A stretch of DNA of 64,000 bases from Arabidopsis thaliana (GCF_000001735.4 NC_003074.8:21521261-21585260); one strand, 5' to 3'. Counted from the stretch's first letter, positions 37,976-48,567 are shown. The notes: generated by a model not told the origin, from the sequence alone. Program-made: numbers and translations.

Positions 37976-38069
37976 GAAGAGAATGAAGTGATGATTGAAC
38001 TTTGTTTCCCTATTGGTTTGATCGCCGATATGATGGCATACGTATTAGCTCTATCTGATCATTCTCTTC
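37976..38069 (+). ncRNA. Box C/D snoRNA, copy 2 (same 18S target)
   Basis: C box GTGATGA at 37988-37994 and D box CTGA at 38055-38058. A perfect 11-bp terminal stem pairs GAAGAGAATGA (37976-37986) with TCATTCTCTTC (38059-38069). The 18S antisense element ACGTATTAGCTCTA, the conserved TTTCCCTATTGGTTTGATCG block and the GGCAT block are shared with copy 1, while the stems differ, so stem pairing has been kept by compensating changes. It lies 89 bp after copy 1 on the same strand, probably co-transcribed and processed from one precursor. Confidence 0.9.
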
Positions 38070-38177
38070 CCTTTAACTCTGTTTTTTGATAATTATTCTG
38101 TTATTCTCTGTTTAGTATCGGATTCTTACTTCCAAGAACTATGTATGAGATAAAGACAACCATAAAGAGTCTGAAAT

Positions 38178-38570
38178 AAGTGGATGGTTACATAATCTAA
38201 CGATTTATGCTGCATAAGCATATTATGCATTGAAAATTTGGAGCTTATGCTGCTGAAACCTCTTTTAAGCACTCAAACATTGACTCAGTTTGAAATATAT
38301 CTGGAATCTCGAAGTTCTAATGTCGATGTAGTGGCCTTGAAACAGAGTACTGCATATCTTACCTTCAAAAATAGAGTACTACTGTACTGGATAAAGGCGA
38401 CAATAAGAATTCTGGATACTTGAAACGGCTGAACATAGGTGGATGGATAGTTACATAATCAAACGCTTTAGGCTGCATAAACATAAATAAATATCACTAC
38501 ACCTTCAAAGTACTATTGTTGTTGTGGTGGCCTTGAAACAGGATAATCGACATATTGCAGCGTCAAAAAT
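38178..38570. repeat. Imperfect direct duplication downstream of the snoRNAs
   Basis: GGATGG(atA)GTTACATAATC-like sequence with a GCTGCATAA tail occurs near 38180-38222 and again near 38440-38485. A second shared block containing GTGGCCTTGAAACAG occurs near 38330-38345 and 38527-38542. Together they form two diverged copies of a segment of roughly 200 bp. No protein or RNA fold was recognised in it. Confidence 0.5.
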
Positions 38571-38825
38571 TATCACAAGCAATGAAACTAAGGGGGAGAC
38601 AGAATCACGAAAACTAAATTAGTGTACCAAATAAATAATCCTCAGCTTCTTATAACAATTGAAAACTAGCGTTAAAGACAGATTTTTGCTAACATCTATA
38701 ACCAAAAAACTTGCGTTAAAGGTCTTTACAATGGGAACTTCTTATTTCATGGGGAAGTCTCTTATTTTGAAACCTAGACAGCAAACGCACAGTACCAGAA
38801 CAAACGTAGTAGAGAACGTAAGTCT

Positions 38826-40098
38826 TCAAAGAACATCATCCAACGTTAGAGGAGAACCTCTGGTGACCAACAACTTTGACTTCTCTCTCTCCATAAGAGC
38901 TTCTATATCTGAGCACTTCTGCTTAAAAACTTTCATTTCTTGCATACGAGTTTCACCAATCTGTTCTTCCTTCTTCTTTTCCTTAACTTCCTCCAGCTTC
39001 TTCTCCAACCAATCAACCTTAAAGCCAGAAAACTTCAGGTATTGTAACGCATTGTCTCCTCCCACAAGATCATCATTGGAGAGCTCTTCCAGTGACTTGC
39101 ACAGTGTCTCAATAAGACTTAGGAGGACATACATGCATGCTGTTCTCAAATGTTGCTTCTTTGCTTGGAATATTGATGCAATTTCTGGGTATCTTTCAAA
39201 AACACGGCTTACAAATTCCACCTGCAAATACAAAAGGATGAACAAACTTAAAATCCCACAAGTATACATGTCAGAAACAAATGATAAAGTCTTATAAATT
39301 ATAATGTTTAAATTTCTAAAAAGTTTGCATCTTTATTTACCTGGGAAGGAAGAACATGAAACACATTGACATCAATGATTTCTTCCTTTACTGATGAAGT
39401 TTCCTTAAGCAAACCTTTCGATTCCACAAAAGCCTCTAGCTTTACCTTTTTCAGAGGTTGTGTTGCCTCTTCAGATTCCTCTAATTTGCCAAGAGCTTCA
39501 ACAACATCAACCTCCACAACAATTTTGACCTCTTCATTCACCAGAAACCCACCATTTTCAGCCTTAAGTTCGGTAAGAGGAAGCATTGCTAAGAAACCCC
39601 AGGCCGGAGTCTTTTGATCAAACCACATTTGTGTTTCTGTAACAAAACAAAAAGAACAGAATCTTTGTGATTATAAAAACTGAAACTTTGGTTTGTCAAC
39701 ATTTAGGCGCAATCCTATAAAAAAATAATCATAAAGTTGTAACCTTTCAGTATGGAAAGTTCTTCCGAGAGTTGATTAACAACATTTAGGCGCAATCTTG
39801 TGTGTCGTTTCCAGTCACAAGGCAAAGTTTTGAAATCAGTAACAACCAGAAACAGAGAGAAACATCTATTATCCCTAACTCCTTTGGGATAGGCCATAAG
39901 ACGCCTGCAAGCAAGCAACAAACATTGAAAACAATGCGATTGTGTTCATATCAACCCTACATAACATCAAAGAACAAGTTAACTTTCTTACCATTTGCAA
40001 GAACCAACTACGAATATATCAGAAAAGACTCTCTCGGATCCCAAAGATGAGAAATTTTTAATCACCCATCTGAACTTGTTATCAGCTTCTTTCTCCAT
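38826..40098 (-). CDS. MATH and coiled-coil protein, array gene 1
   Basis: Four exons: 40098-39992, 39904-39744, 39636-39341 and 39221-38826, giving 319 residues. Residues 1-130 form a MATH (TRAF-like) domain: F-x-W-V-I-K-N-F-S-S near the start, the G-S-C-K-W strand at the first intron, then LPCDWKRH and [12 protein letters not shown] Lys/Glu linker leads to the VLPSQ exon end. The last exon encodes a helical region ending in a coiled coil ([18 protein letters not shown]-like) and the terminal LTLDDVL. The family includes RTM3, which limits long-distance movement of potyviruses; the function of this member is unknown. I recall this as At3g58200. It is the last gene of the array in the direction of transcription; the snoRNAs lie 0.75 kb beyond its stop. 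Confidence 0.92.
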
Positions 40099-41384
40099 TC
40101 TAAGACTACTTTGCAATTCGAACGAGTCAGATCATTCAGATGGCGTGGAACCCTAGAACCCAAGTGGCACACAAGTATAGTAACCAAAACACAAGTGTCG
40201 AAAGCACAGTGTCACCAAGACTAAAACCAGATGCATAAGCTTGTACAGTGGCTAAGTTATTACAGCTTACGGAAAATTCGGGCTATTTGTCAGCCCATAG
40301 TAAAGAAGCCTCAGGGTCACAAATTTTAGACGTTGAATTGGTCAACCCAAGAAGCTCTGGGCTAATATAAACGAAACACAGAGTCCATTAGATTGGTGAA
40401 ATGGCCTAATTTCTTATTATAGCGGAGGAAGGCCCATATAGAAAAGAGGCCCAAACTTCAAAGGGGAATAAGAAAATGTGGATGAGCAGCGTAGTCAACG
40501 AAGGTGTAGAGAGGAACAAGTGTGTATCTTCCATAATCAACTAAACCGTCGTAGTTTAATTTAGTCGATCTTTGTTTTAGATCTTACACTTTTTTGGCAG
40601 TTTGAAACCAAAACTCACTTACTAGAGCTCCTAAATAGTGTGTTCTGACATAACAAATCCTTGATTACCTTAAGCAGCATAAATAAGTCAATTAATTCAT
40701 GTGAATTCTTAAGAAACATTTTCCATTTTTAACTAATATGGATATTAACACGTACGTATTCTTTAAACTCAAAGCAATAATCTGTAGGCCACCTTTGAAA
40801 AAACTTCAGGAAATACATGTAATTATCATTACATATATGTCATGTGTGATGAGAGGATTAAGAGGAAGTCGTTATCACCATCATATGGATAAGTGACTTG
40901 TCTTTCAAAACGTAATTTACTTTTACTCTCATCTCTCGTATACGGTATACTAATAATTTTTACTCACTGTTTCAAACGTTTTTTTTAATCGGTTTTTAAA
41001 CTCGAAACATATACTATTTCTGCTCTCGTATTAGGTTTTTATATGAGCTCACATTCTCGTTTTCTGGCTTGTGTGTCTTACGTTCGTTTCATTGCTGCTT
41101 TTATGCCAAAATCCTTTACTTTAGTGACGAAAGAATCTTCTCTAATGAGGTTTGAAGAGAATTAAAAAGTTATGATAATGGAAACTGGTTTTCCCTATTG
41201 ATTTGATAGCTGAAATTGAAGGCATCATCAACCTTTGTACAGTATTAGTCATTCCCATAGGTACAAAAAGAAAGGAAGACACATAGGTCTGTCTAGCTAT
41301 CTAAGTTTTAAGAAGACTCCAATTTCGAAACATAGACTCAAACGAACAAACAAACAAACAAAGACCAGAACATGCCAAAAGTCA
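40099..41384. other. Spacer between array genes 1 and 2
   Basis: Contains the promoter of gene 1, with GGCCCA site II motifs near 40431-40436, and at 41152-41255 a decayed snoRNA copy listed separately. No other gene was seen. Confidence 0.6.
41152..41255 (+). pseudogene. Decayed box C/D snoRNA copy
   Basis: Clear similarity to the snoRNAs at 37796-38069: TTTGAAGAGA (41151-41160), a degenerate C box ATGATAA (41172-41178), TTTTCCCTATTGATTTGATAG (41189-41209 region), GGCAT and a GTATTAG remnant. The D box, the 14-nt 18S element and the closing stem are gone, so it should be inactive. It lies just past the stop codon of array gene 2, as the intact pair lies past gene 1. Confidence 0.7.
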
Positions 41385-42807
41385 TTAAATAACATCATCC
41401 AATGTTAGAGGAGCTCTAGCTGTTAACACCTTTGCCTTTTCTTTCTCCAGCATAGCTTCCCTATCTAAGCACTTCTGCTTAAATTCCTTCAATTCCTCCT
41501 CTAGTTCTTGAATTCGAGCCTCACCAGTCTGTTCTTCCTCCTTCTTTTTCTTCACTTCCTCTAGCTTTTTCTCCAACCAATCCACTTTAAACCCCGAAAC
41601 TTTCACGTATGTCAGTGCATTGTCTGCTTCCACAAGATCTTCATTTGATAGCTTCTGAGGTGGTTGGCACAATGTCTCCATTAAGCTGAGCAAGAAATTC
41701 ATGCATGCTTTCCTCAGATGTGGGTTCTTTGGACGGAAATCTTTTGCAATGTCTGGATGTTTTTCAAAAATACGCTTCACAAAATCCACCTGCAAGTGAA
41801 TTAAAAAAAAAAGCAAGATTTTTGATAACTCTTGTGAGGTTGAAATTTCTACAAAACTCTTAAAAGTTTTCTTACCTGGGAAGGAAGAACTTGAAAACCA
41901 TTGACGTCCATGAGTTCACTAACCGGTGGAGTCTCGTTGATCATCAAATCATTAGACTCCACATGATCATAATCTACCTTTACCTTTTTCATAGGTTGGG
42001 TAACTTGGGTTTCCTCTTCAGATTCCTCCGGTACATCTAGTTTGCCAATAACTTCAAGAACATTTACCTCAGCAACTATCTTGAGTTCATCATTCACAAG
42101 AAATCCACCATCTTTGGCATGAAGTTTAGTAAGGGGAATCATTGCTGACAAACCCCAACCTGGAATCTTTTGATTAAACCACTTAGTTGCTTCTGTAAAA
42201 TCACAAAAGCAGAATTCATCTAATCAGTAAATTTAACTATGAACCTGTAGATTATGAAAACAATATTCAAAACTTGGCAGAAAACTTGAAAACTAAACCA
42301 AACCCCAAAAAAAACACAGAAACACGCTTCAGAAACATATAATATTCCAAGTCCAAAAACAAGCCTCACAAGACATAAAAACTGAAGATTACTTAACTGG
42401 TTTATCTGACTAATTAATTATGTTGTAATAAGGGTAAGATATAATTACCGTTTCGTTTTGAGATTTTATCAGAATGTTGATTAACAATAGTTAAAAGATA
42501 ACGTGCATGTCTACTCCATCCAGGTGGCAATGATCTAGGATCAGCCACTTCCAGAAACAGCGACAAATGATCACCAGACTTATTGAATCCCTCAGGATAG
42601 ACAAGAAGACGCCTACATCAAAAAAGAAATCCGAACCGTCATCAAAATAAAAGAGAAAATCCAAATTGTAACATTAAAAGACAAGGTTTATCATGTTTAC
42701 CACTTGCAGCCACCAATAACGAATTGATTAGAAGGGACGACCCTTGATTGGGAAGACGAGAAGTTTTGAATCACCCATGTGAACTTGTTATCAACGAGAT
42801 TTCCCAT
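41385..42807 (-). CDS. MATH and coiled-coil protein, array gene 2
   Basis: Four exons: 42807-42701, 42612-42449, 42192-41876 and 41789-41385, giving 330 residues. The MATH domain starts at residue about 7 with [14 protein letters not shown] and the G-G-C-K-W strand, with later strands [18 protein letters not shown]-like and [14 protein letters not shown]. The linker in exon 3 is longer than in gene 1 ([17 protein letters not shown]). The exon ends in NGFQVLPSQ. The final exon gives a helix bundle and a coiled coil with an [13 protein letters not shown] register, ending LTLDDVI. Splice phases (2, 1, 0) equal those of its neighbours. Function unknown; probably cytosolic oligomer formation through both domains. 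I recall this as At3g58210. Confidence 0.92.
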
Positions 42808-43142
42808 TGAAGCTCAAACTAGTAGAGAGCGTGAAACCCTAGAACCTGAGTGGCACCACCAACCACACATCCAAATTTGTAAACTAAACCCCGCCTCTCC
42901 ATATATGGGTTTCACTTTTGCACTTCGGCCCAATTTACAATTTTTGGCCCATTATAAGATCAACGACCATAAGAAAAGTCTAAACACTTTGTGCATCGTG
43001 ACTAACAGTGAAATCATCTAACTACTTCATTGGCTCTACCAGACTGGTCACTGGATGAAGCCAAGGCAGTGAGATCTGTCTTGAAATAAACAAAAACTTG
43101 ATGAACTTAATAGATGAAGCTCAAAACTGAAAATTGAAAGCG

Positions 43143-43250
43143 TATTATACACGTAATCAGCTCTTTGCCGGTGATGATCTGTTTCTTATATACTTGATGA
43201 GCCAAAAGGCATTGCTTTTTCATTACTAGACGCATGCTTTTACATTATCC
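43143..43250 (+). pseudogene. Possible strongly decayed snoRNA copy
   Basis: GTGATGAT (43171-43178), then TTTC, TAT, TTGAT, GCC and GGCAT occur in the same order as in snoRNA copy 2 but with deletions. Just before it, ACGTAATCAGCTCTTTG (43151 onward) loosely resembles the 18S guide element. There is no terminal stem. It lies past gene 3 in the equivalent position, which is the main support. Confidence 0.35.
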
Positions 43251-43303
43251 TACTGAGTCATCATTACAAAATGTCGAAATCCTACTGAGTCATCATTACA
43301 AAA
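43248..43303. repeat. Tandem duplication, 32-bp period
   Basis: TCCTACTGAGTCATCATTAC followed by AAAA occurs at 43248-43271 and again at 43280-43303. Confidence 0.85.
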
Positions 43304-43416
43304 AGTGGAAACTTGATTCCGACAAGGGTCACTCTACCTTCCTAAGTTATAAGGGGACTCTAATTACGATATACTAAAACGAACAGACAAGGACACACCA
43401 TGCAGAACCCAAGTCA

Positions 43417-45175
43417 TCAGACAAAATCATCCAAAGTTAGAGAAGCTCGGGCAGCCAACACTTTTGCCTTCTCTTTTTCCAGCAGAGCTTCCCTGTCTAA
43501 GCACTTCTGCTTAAATTCCTTCAATTCCTCCTCTAATTCTTGAATCCGGGTCTTACCAGTCTGCTCTACCACTTTCTTTTCTTTTACTTCCTTCAGCTTC
43601 TTGTCCAACCAATCCACCTTAAAGCCTGCATCTTGCACGTATACTAGTGCATTGTCTGCTTCATCCATATCTTCGTCTGAGAGCTCCTGTGGTGACTGGC
43701 ACAGTGTCTCGATTAGGCTGATGAGGACATTCATGCATGCTGTCCTCAGATGTCGGTTCTTTGCATTGAATCCTAATGCAATGTCTGGGTATTTTTTTAA
43801 AATACGGCTCACAAGTGTCACCTGCGATTGAGAAGGAAGGGTAAAAGTAAAACCCATATGTATACATATCCAGAAACACAAGGGTGGGGTTGACTCTCAA
43901 ACTCACAAAAAGTTACATTTTCTCTGTATTTAGAAGTGTTACACCTTTTGTCCCAAAATCAACGAGAGTCAAATGATAACAATGTCTCAAGAGTTTGAAA
44001 TTTCCACTTACCTGTGAAGGAAGAACTTGAAACCCATTGATATCCATGGTTTCCTTCACTTGTTGAGTCTTGTTGACTGAATCATTAGACTTCACACCAT
44101 CATCATTCCTCTTAATCTTTTTAAGAGGTCTGCTTCCCTCTTCAGAATCCTTTTCAGATTCCTCTCCACAATCATTCTCAGAATCCTTTTTAGATTCCTC
44201 TTCAGATTCATATTCATATCTCTCTCTAGATCCCTCTTCGGAATCCTTTTTAGATTCCGCTTCAGATTCATATTCAAAACTCTCTCTAGGTCTCTCTTCG
44301 TAATCCTTTTTAGATACCGGTTCAGATTCATATTCAAATCCCCCTCTAGTTCTCTCTTCGTAGTCCTTTTTAGATTCCGCTTCAGATTCATATTCAAATC
44401 TCTCTATAGGTCTCTTTTCGTAATCCTCTTCAGATTCATATTTATATCCCTCTTCAGATTCCTTTTTATATACCTCTTCAGATTCATATTCATATCCCTC
44501 TTTAGATCCCTCTTCAGAAATCTCTATTGCAGCTACTTTGCCAAAAACTCTATAAACGTCTATCTTGACTACAATTGTGACTTCTCCACTTACCAAAAAC
44601 CCTTCTTCACCAGAAAGTTTAGAATGACGAATCATGGTTTTATAACCCCAGGAAGGAGTCTTCTGATCAAACCACAAATTTTTTCTATCTGAAATTTCAC
44701 GAAACAAACAACACTAGTCAAGCATCACACAATGATAAACAGAAATACAGACACAGAATCATAAAAATCTACACTTTTTTGTCCAGTGCAGTAGAAAAAC
44801 TCACATTTCTGTTGGGAGGGCTTATACAAATTGTGATTTACAACTTCCATGCGCAATTCTGTGTTTATACTCCATCCAGAAGGCAAATGTTTAGAATCAG
44901 CAACTTCCACATACAAAGACATATACTTTTTAATCCTATTTCCCATGGGATAGGCTATAAGACGCCTGTAAGCAAAACAAATGAATATGTGTCACATGAA
45001 ACCCTAGCTAAAATTCACCGGAAAACATCAGAAAAAAAGACAGAGTGGTTTCTTACCATTTGCAGCCACCGATCACAAATTCGTCAGAATAAATTGCCCT
45101 CACTCCCAAAGAGGAGAAATCCTTGATTACCCAACTGAACTCGTTCTTACCAAGTGGACTCCCTATTCTCCCCAT
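43417..45175 (-). CDS. MATH and coiled-coil protein with acidic repeat insert, array gene 3
   Basis: Four exons: 45175-45057, 44965-44805, 44688-44012 and 43821-43417, giving 453 residues, over 100 more than its neighbours. The extra length is in exon 3 (677 nt against about 210-360 elsewhere), where the MATH-to-coiled-coil linker has grown into a Glu/Lys/Ser/Tyr-rich tandem repeat ([16 protein letters not shown]-type, 20 residues). The MATH strands before it ([33 protein letters not shown]) and the coiled-coil exon after it (ending LTLDDFV) are intact. Exon 1 is 12 nt longer than the usual 107. Splice phases are unchanged, so the protein is probably made. The repeat should be a long charged helix or disordered spacer. 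I recall this as At3g58220. Confidence 0.9.
44161..44400 (-). repeat. 60-bp tandem repeat inside exon 3 of array gene 3
   Basis: Four units of exactly 60 bp (44161-44220, 44221-44280, 44281-44340, 44341-44400) align in register, encoding 20 residues each. Shorter related blocks (TCTTCAGATTCATATTCATA-like) flank them on the 44400-44520 side. The unit is a multiple of three, so copy-number changes would keep the frame. Confidence 0.92.
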
Positions 45176-45599
45176 TGAAGACTCCGTCGCAACCCTAAAG
45201 AGTGGAGAGTGTGGCACAGCACACACAAATCCAACCACGCTTCTCTTTCTGCTTTTGTGTTGCTGGTCTTCATATATGGGCTTCAGCCCAATTTCGGCCC
45301 AATTTAATGCCGGTTTCGTTACCGGGAACCTAATTTTTTCCATCCTTGTGCTTGTGCAGTAGATAAGAATTACGATGTTTCGATCCGCGGCGAGTACAAT
45401 AAAGTTTGTTGAAATATTTTTTATCAAAGAAACTCTTTAATCGGAGAAAGAACATACCAAAGAAAACTTTTGAAATAAAAGTAACAAAGATCCTGGTTTT
45501 TATTCAATCATTCATGTGATTAGATAACGCCACATATGCTTAAGTACGTAAGAAGAAACCTAAGAACGTTACGCTTCATGACTGATGATGACTTCTCAT
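45176..45599. other. Spacer between array genes 3 and 4
   Basis: Promoter of gene 3 with GGCCCA motifs near 45294-45300, and the 3' untranslated end of gene 4. Nothing else was seen. Confidence 0.5.
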
Positions 45600-46136
45600 T
45601 CAAACAACATCATCGAAACCAAGTCGAGCACTGTCGGAAACAGCTTCGTTTTCTTCATTCTTCAGTTCGGTTTCAAGAGCCCACAAAACACGCCTCTGTT
45701 CCACGATCATTCCATCGAGTTCTCTCATCCTAGCCCCACGTGCTTCCATTTTCTTCTTCTTCACGCAAAGCTCCTCCAGCCTGTTCTTCAGCCAATCCAA
45801 CTTGAAACCTACCTCTACCAGTTCCAAAAGCGTGTTCTCTGCATTTCTTATTTCCTCCTCTGTGAGCTCCTGAGGAGCTAAGCAAATTATGTCAATGAGG
45901 TCGAGGAGGTTGTTCATGTAAGCATTCTTCACCATTTGGTTCTTTGGACGAATATTCGTTGCGGTTTCTGGGTGTTTTTCAAAGATTCTCCTCACACAAT
46001 CCACCTGAGAACAAGATTGTTGTAAAAACTACAAACCAAACTTAATATGATGAGAATTAGATTTTAAAATTTTGCTTACCTCTGAGTAGAAAACTCGAAA
46101 GCCATTGACCTCCACGGTTCCATCACCATTCCACAT
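45600..46136 (-). CDS. Coiled-coil-only derivative of the MATH family, array gene 4
   Basis: Two exons, 46136-46080 and 46004-45600, giving 153 residues. The second exon is the full coiled-coil exon of the family (405 nt, as in genes 2, 3 and 10), with [15 protein letters not shown], a helix bundle, FKLDWLKNRLEEL and the end FDDVV. The first exon encodes only 19 residues, ending VEVNGFRVFYSE. That corresponds to the end of the usual exon 3 ([10 protein letters not shown]) with a new ATG. Exons 1 and 2 and most of exon 3 are missing, so there is no MATH domain. The frame is open with normal splice sites, so it looks like a working small gene, perhaps acting by pairing with full-length relatives (inference). 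I recall At3g58230 here. Confidence 0.8.
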
Positions 46137-46549
46137 TGTTACGATCAAAGTTTCTCGTAATACAGAGAAGCTGTACTTTTAGATTTGGCAAATCAATTTT
46201 TGTGTGTTTGAGGAGTTTGTTCTTGTAACTGATATATAAATGAAGAAGATGCATGAATCTCAAATAAGCGTGAGCTAATCGTAACTTAATAAAAAAACTG
46301 TCATAATTAATTGTATGAGTGTATTAATAGCGTCACACATCAAGCTACTCGTTTGGGTAAAGACTATATACTCTGTTCAGACACTCAAAGACACTTTTTG
46401 ATCAAGAAACATACAATGCAATTAAAGAGACCAATAGAGCCATCTACCACAAAATACTTTCATTGTATATATTAGGTCTTCCCAAGTCAAAACAGAGACC
46501 AGAGCGCAAAAAAAACAGAACCAAACCACGTCCCTAGGAATATAAGTCA
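46137..46549. other. Spacer before the array pseudogene
   Basis: Promoter and leader of gene 4; AT-rich. Nothing else was seen. Confidence 0.45.
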
Positions 46550-47160
46550 TCAAACAACATCAGTGAAAAAAAGATCAGCAGATATGGCCTCCAAAATCTC
46601 TGCCTTCTCTTTATTCAGCTGAGCTTTTAGGACACAAGGATCATTTCAGCTTGGAATTTCACAGCCACATAGTCTCACAGCTGATGTTAAAGTGTTGAAT
46701 TTCTAAAAAGTTAAGCGAGATTTGCATCTTTCTCAAGTATTCTTACCTGTGAAGGAAGAACTTGAAACCCATTGACATCCACCAAATCTCCTGGAATTTC
46801 CTTAAGCTAATCACGAGACACCGAACCATCATCATTCTGCATTATCTTTTTAAGAGGTACATCTAGTTTTCCAATAACTTGAAGAACATCGACCTCAACA
46901 ATAATCTTGAGTTCATCGTTCACAAGTCTGGTAACCAGTGTCGTGTTACTGAGAAAGATAGAACTCTAGTCAAAACAACGTATTACGGAGCAGCACAAGT
47001 CCCACGACTAAATGAGAACAAAAGTTATGGAAAGAATCACCTTTCGCTAGTGAGGATTTCTGACAAAATTGTTTTACTAGTGTTATCAATTCTACGTGCC
47101 TTCCCCATCCAGAAGGCAAGGATTTAAAATCAGCAACTTCAAGATAAATAAGTATTTAGC
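46550..47160 (-). pseudogene. Decayed MATH-coiled-coil gene fragment
   Basis: Pieces of three exons remain in order. Near 47090-47155 is the end of exon 2 (IYLEVADFKSLPSGWGRH). At 46747-46930 is the 3' part of exon 3 (VNDELKIIVEVDVLQVIGKL through [10 protein letters not shown], with a good donor), interrupted by an in-frame TAG at 46809-46807. At 46550-46630 is the tail of the coiled-coil exon (KAQLNKEKAEILEAI then the end FFTDVV). Exon 1, the start of exon 3 and most of the coiled-coil exon are lost. It cannot encode a full protein. Confidence 0.85.
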
Positions 47161-47269
47161 TTCACATGCTGAAGCAGAGCAGAGGGCTCTTTCTTATTAA
47201 CGAACAGAGACTAGAACACAAAAACAAACAAACAGAACCAAAACATCAAGTCCCTAAGAACACGAGTAA

Positions 47270-48567
47270 TCAAATAACATCACTGAAAGATAGATCAGGA
47301 GCCGACGCATTCTTAATCTCTAACTTCTCCTTTTCCAGCAGTTTACTTACGTTTGTGTGCTTATTCATCAAGTCGTGCAGCTCTTTCTCCATTTCAGTCA
47401 CTCGCTCACATTTCTTCTTGATTTCTTTGACTTCATCAAGTTTCTTCTCCAACCAATCCAACTTAAACCCTAGATTTTTCATGTATGCCAGAGCACCTTC
47501 TGCATCAGACAGATCATGTGTGGAGTGTTCCTGAGCCCCTTTGTAGAGCAACTTGATTAGGCTAAAGATGACATTTATGTATGATGCTCTCAGTTCTTGG
47601 TTCTTCGTACAGCATTCTAATGCAGTCTCCGGGTGTTTTTCAAAGATGCGATTCACAATACCCAACTGCGAGTAAAAATAGATGAATAAAGTATATAGTG
47701 AGTTTAACTTTTAAAGTAGAGATGTTATTTTCATTTTCTGTATTTAGAAGTGTTTAACTTTAACCATAAGTAATCTCTAGAAGAAGAATGCCAAGTCTGC
47801 AGATTTTCTTTGTTTCTTACCTGTGAAGGAAGAACTTGAAACCCCTTGACATTCACCAAACCTGCCTTGTCATCATCATTGAGCTCTTTGTTTTCGACAA
47901 GTGTCGTTGCCATCCCATCCCAACATTGCATTTCCATGTTATAGTCCTTCGATACATGAAATCTGCGATCAGTTTCAAGAACAGTTATCTGGGCAACAAT
48001 TTCGACTTCTCCATCCACCAGAAACCCACTTTTTTTGTCCGTAAGTTCACTAAGGTGAAACAAGGATCCACCCTTGCTTCGTTCCTTCTTATTAAAACAG
48101 TGTTTTAGTCCTGTAAAAAGTCATCACAAAGCATATATAAAACTGTCTTTAAAACAAGCATTAATTATCTAATAGAATCTTGCAGCGCAAGTAAGTAATC
48201 ACTAATCACCTATCTGTCTTGAGAGTTTCTTCGAGAAAAAATTTACGACAGTAAAGGAAACCTTCACGACCTTTCTCCATTCAGAAGGCAAGAATTCACA
48301 ATCAACAAGTTCCAGATCCAGACAAAGGAATTGATGACCATCTCGTTTCTTGGAATAGGCCAGAATATGCCTGCAAGCAAAAACCATACAATGAAACAAT
48401 GGATGACCTCGCAAACCTATATTGAAATAAAACGTTAGATAACTCTTGTTGTCTTCTTACCATTTGTTGCCACCAATCAAGAATTGATCTGAATAAATGG
48501 GCTTGGGGCTCACAGAACAAAAATTCTTAATCACCCAAGTGAACTTGTTATCGACTGGATTCCCCAT
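47270..48567 (-). CDS. MATH and coiled-coil protein, array gene 5
   Basis: Four exons: 48567-48461, 48370-48210, 48110-47821 and 47665-47270, giving 317 residues. The MATH domain begins [15 protein letters not shown] and has the G-G-N-K-W strand, with Asn replacing the family Cys. It diverges more than its neighbours in exon 2 ([13 protein letters not shown], where relatives have RLLAYP) and at the start of exon 3, where the usual W-F-D after the second intron is replaced by [10 protein letters not shown]. Exon 3 ends [10 protein letters not shown]. The last exon encodes [28 protein letters not shown] and the end LSFSDVI. Splice signals and phases are intact. It may be a faster-evolving member. 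I recall At3g58240. Confidence 0.9.

Larger units (their letters stand above)
42808..43416. other. Spacer between array genes 2 and 3
   Basis: Promoter of gene 2 (site II-like GGCCCA near 42927-42932 and 42946-42951), a possible further snoRNA remnant at 43143-43250, and a tandem duplication with a 32-bp period at 43248-43303. No gene was seen. Confidence 0.5.

Noticed and set aside
38659-39297. Long plus-strand open frame opposite array gene 1
   Set aside because: Antisense shadow of the coiled-coil exon (Ser/Phe-rich mirror of Glu/Lys codons).
43171-43256. Intact new C/D snoRNA using GTGATGA and CTGA at 43253
   Set aside because: No terminal stem and spacing too long; treated only as a possible relic.
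44161-44400. CRISPR-like array of regularly spaced units
   Set aside because: Continuous coding tandem repeat with no unique spacers, in a plant nuclear gene.
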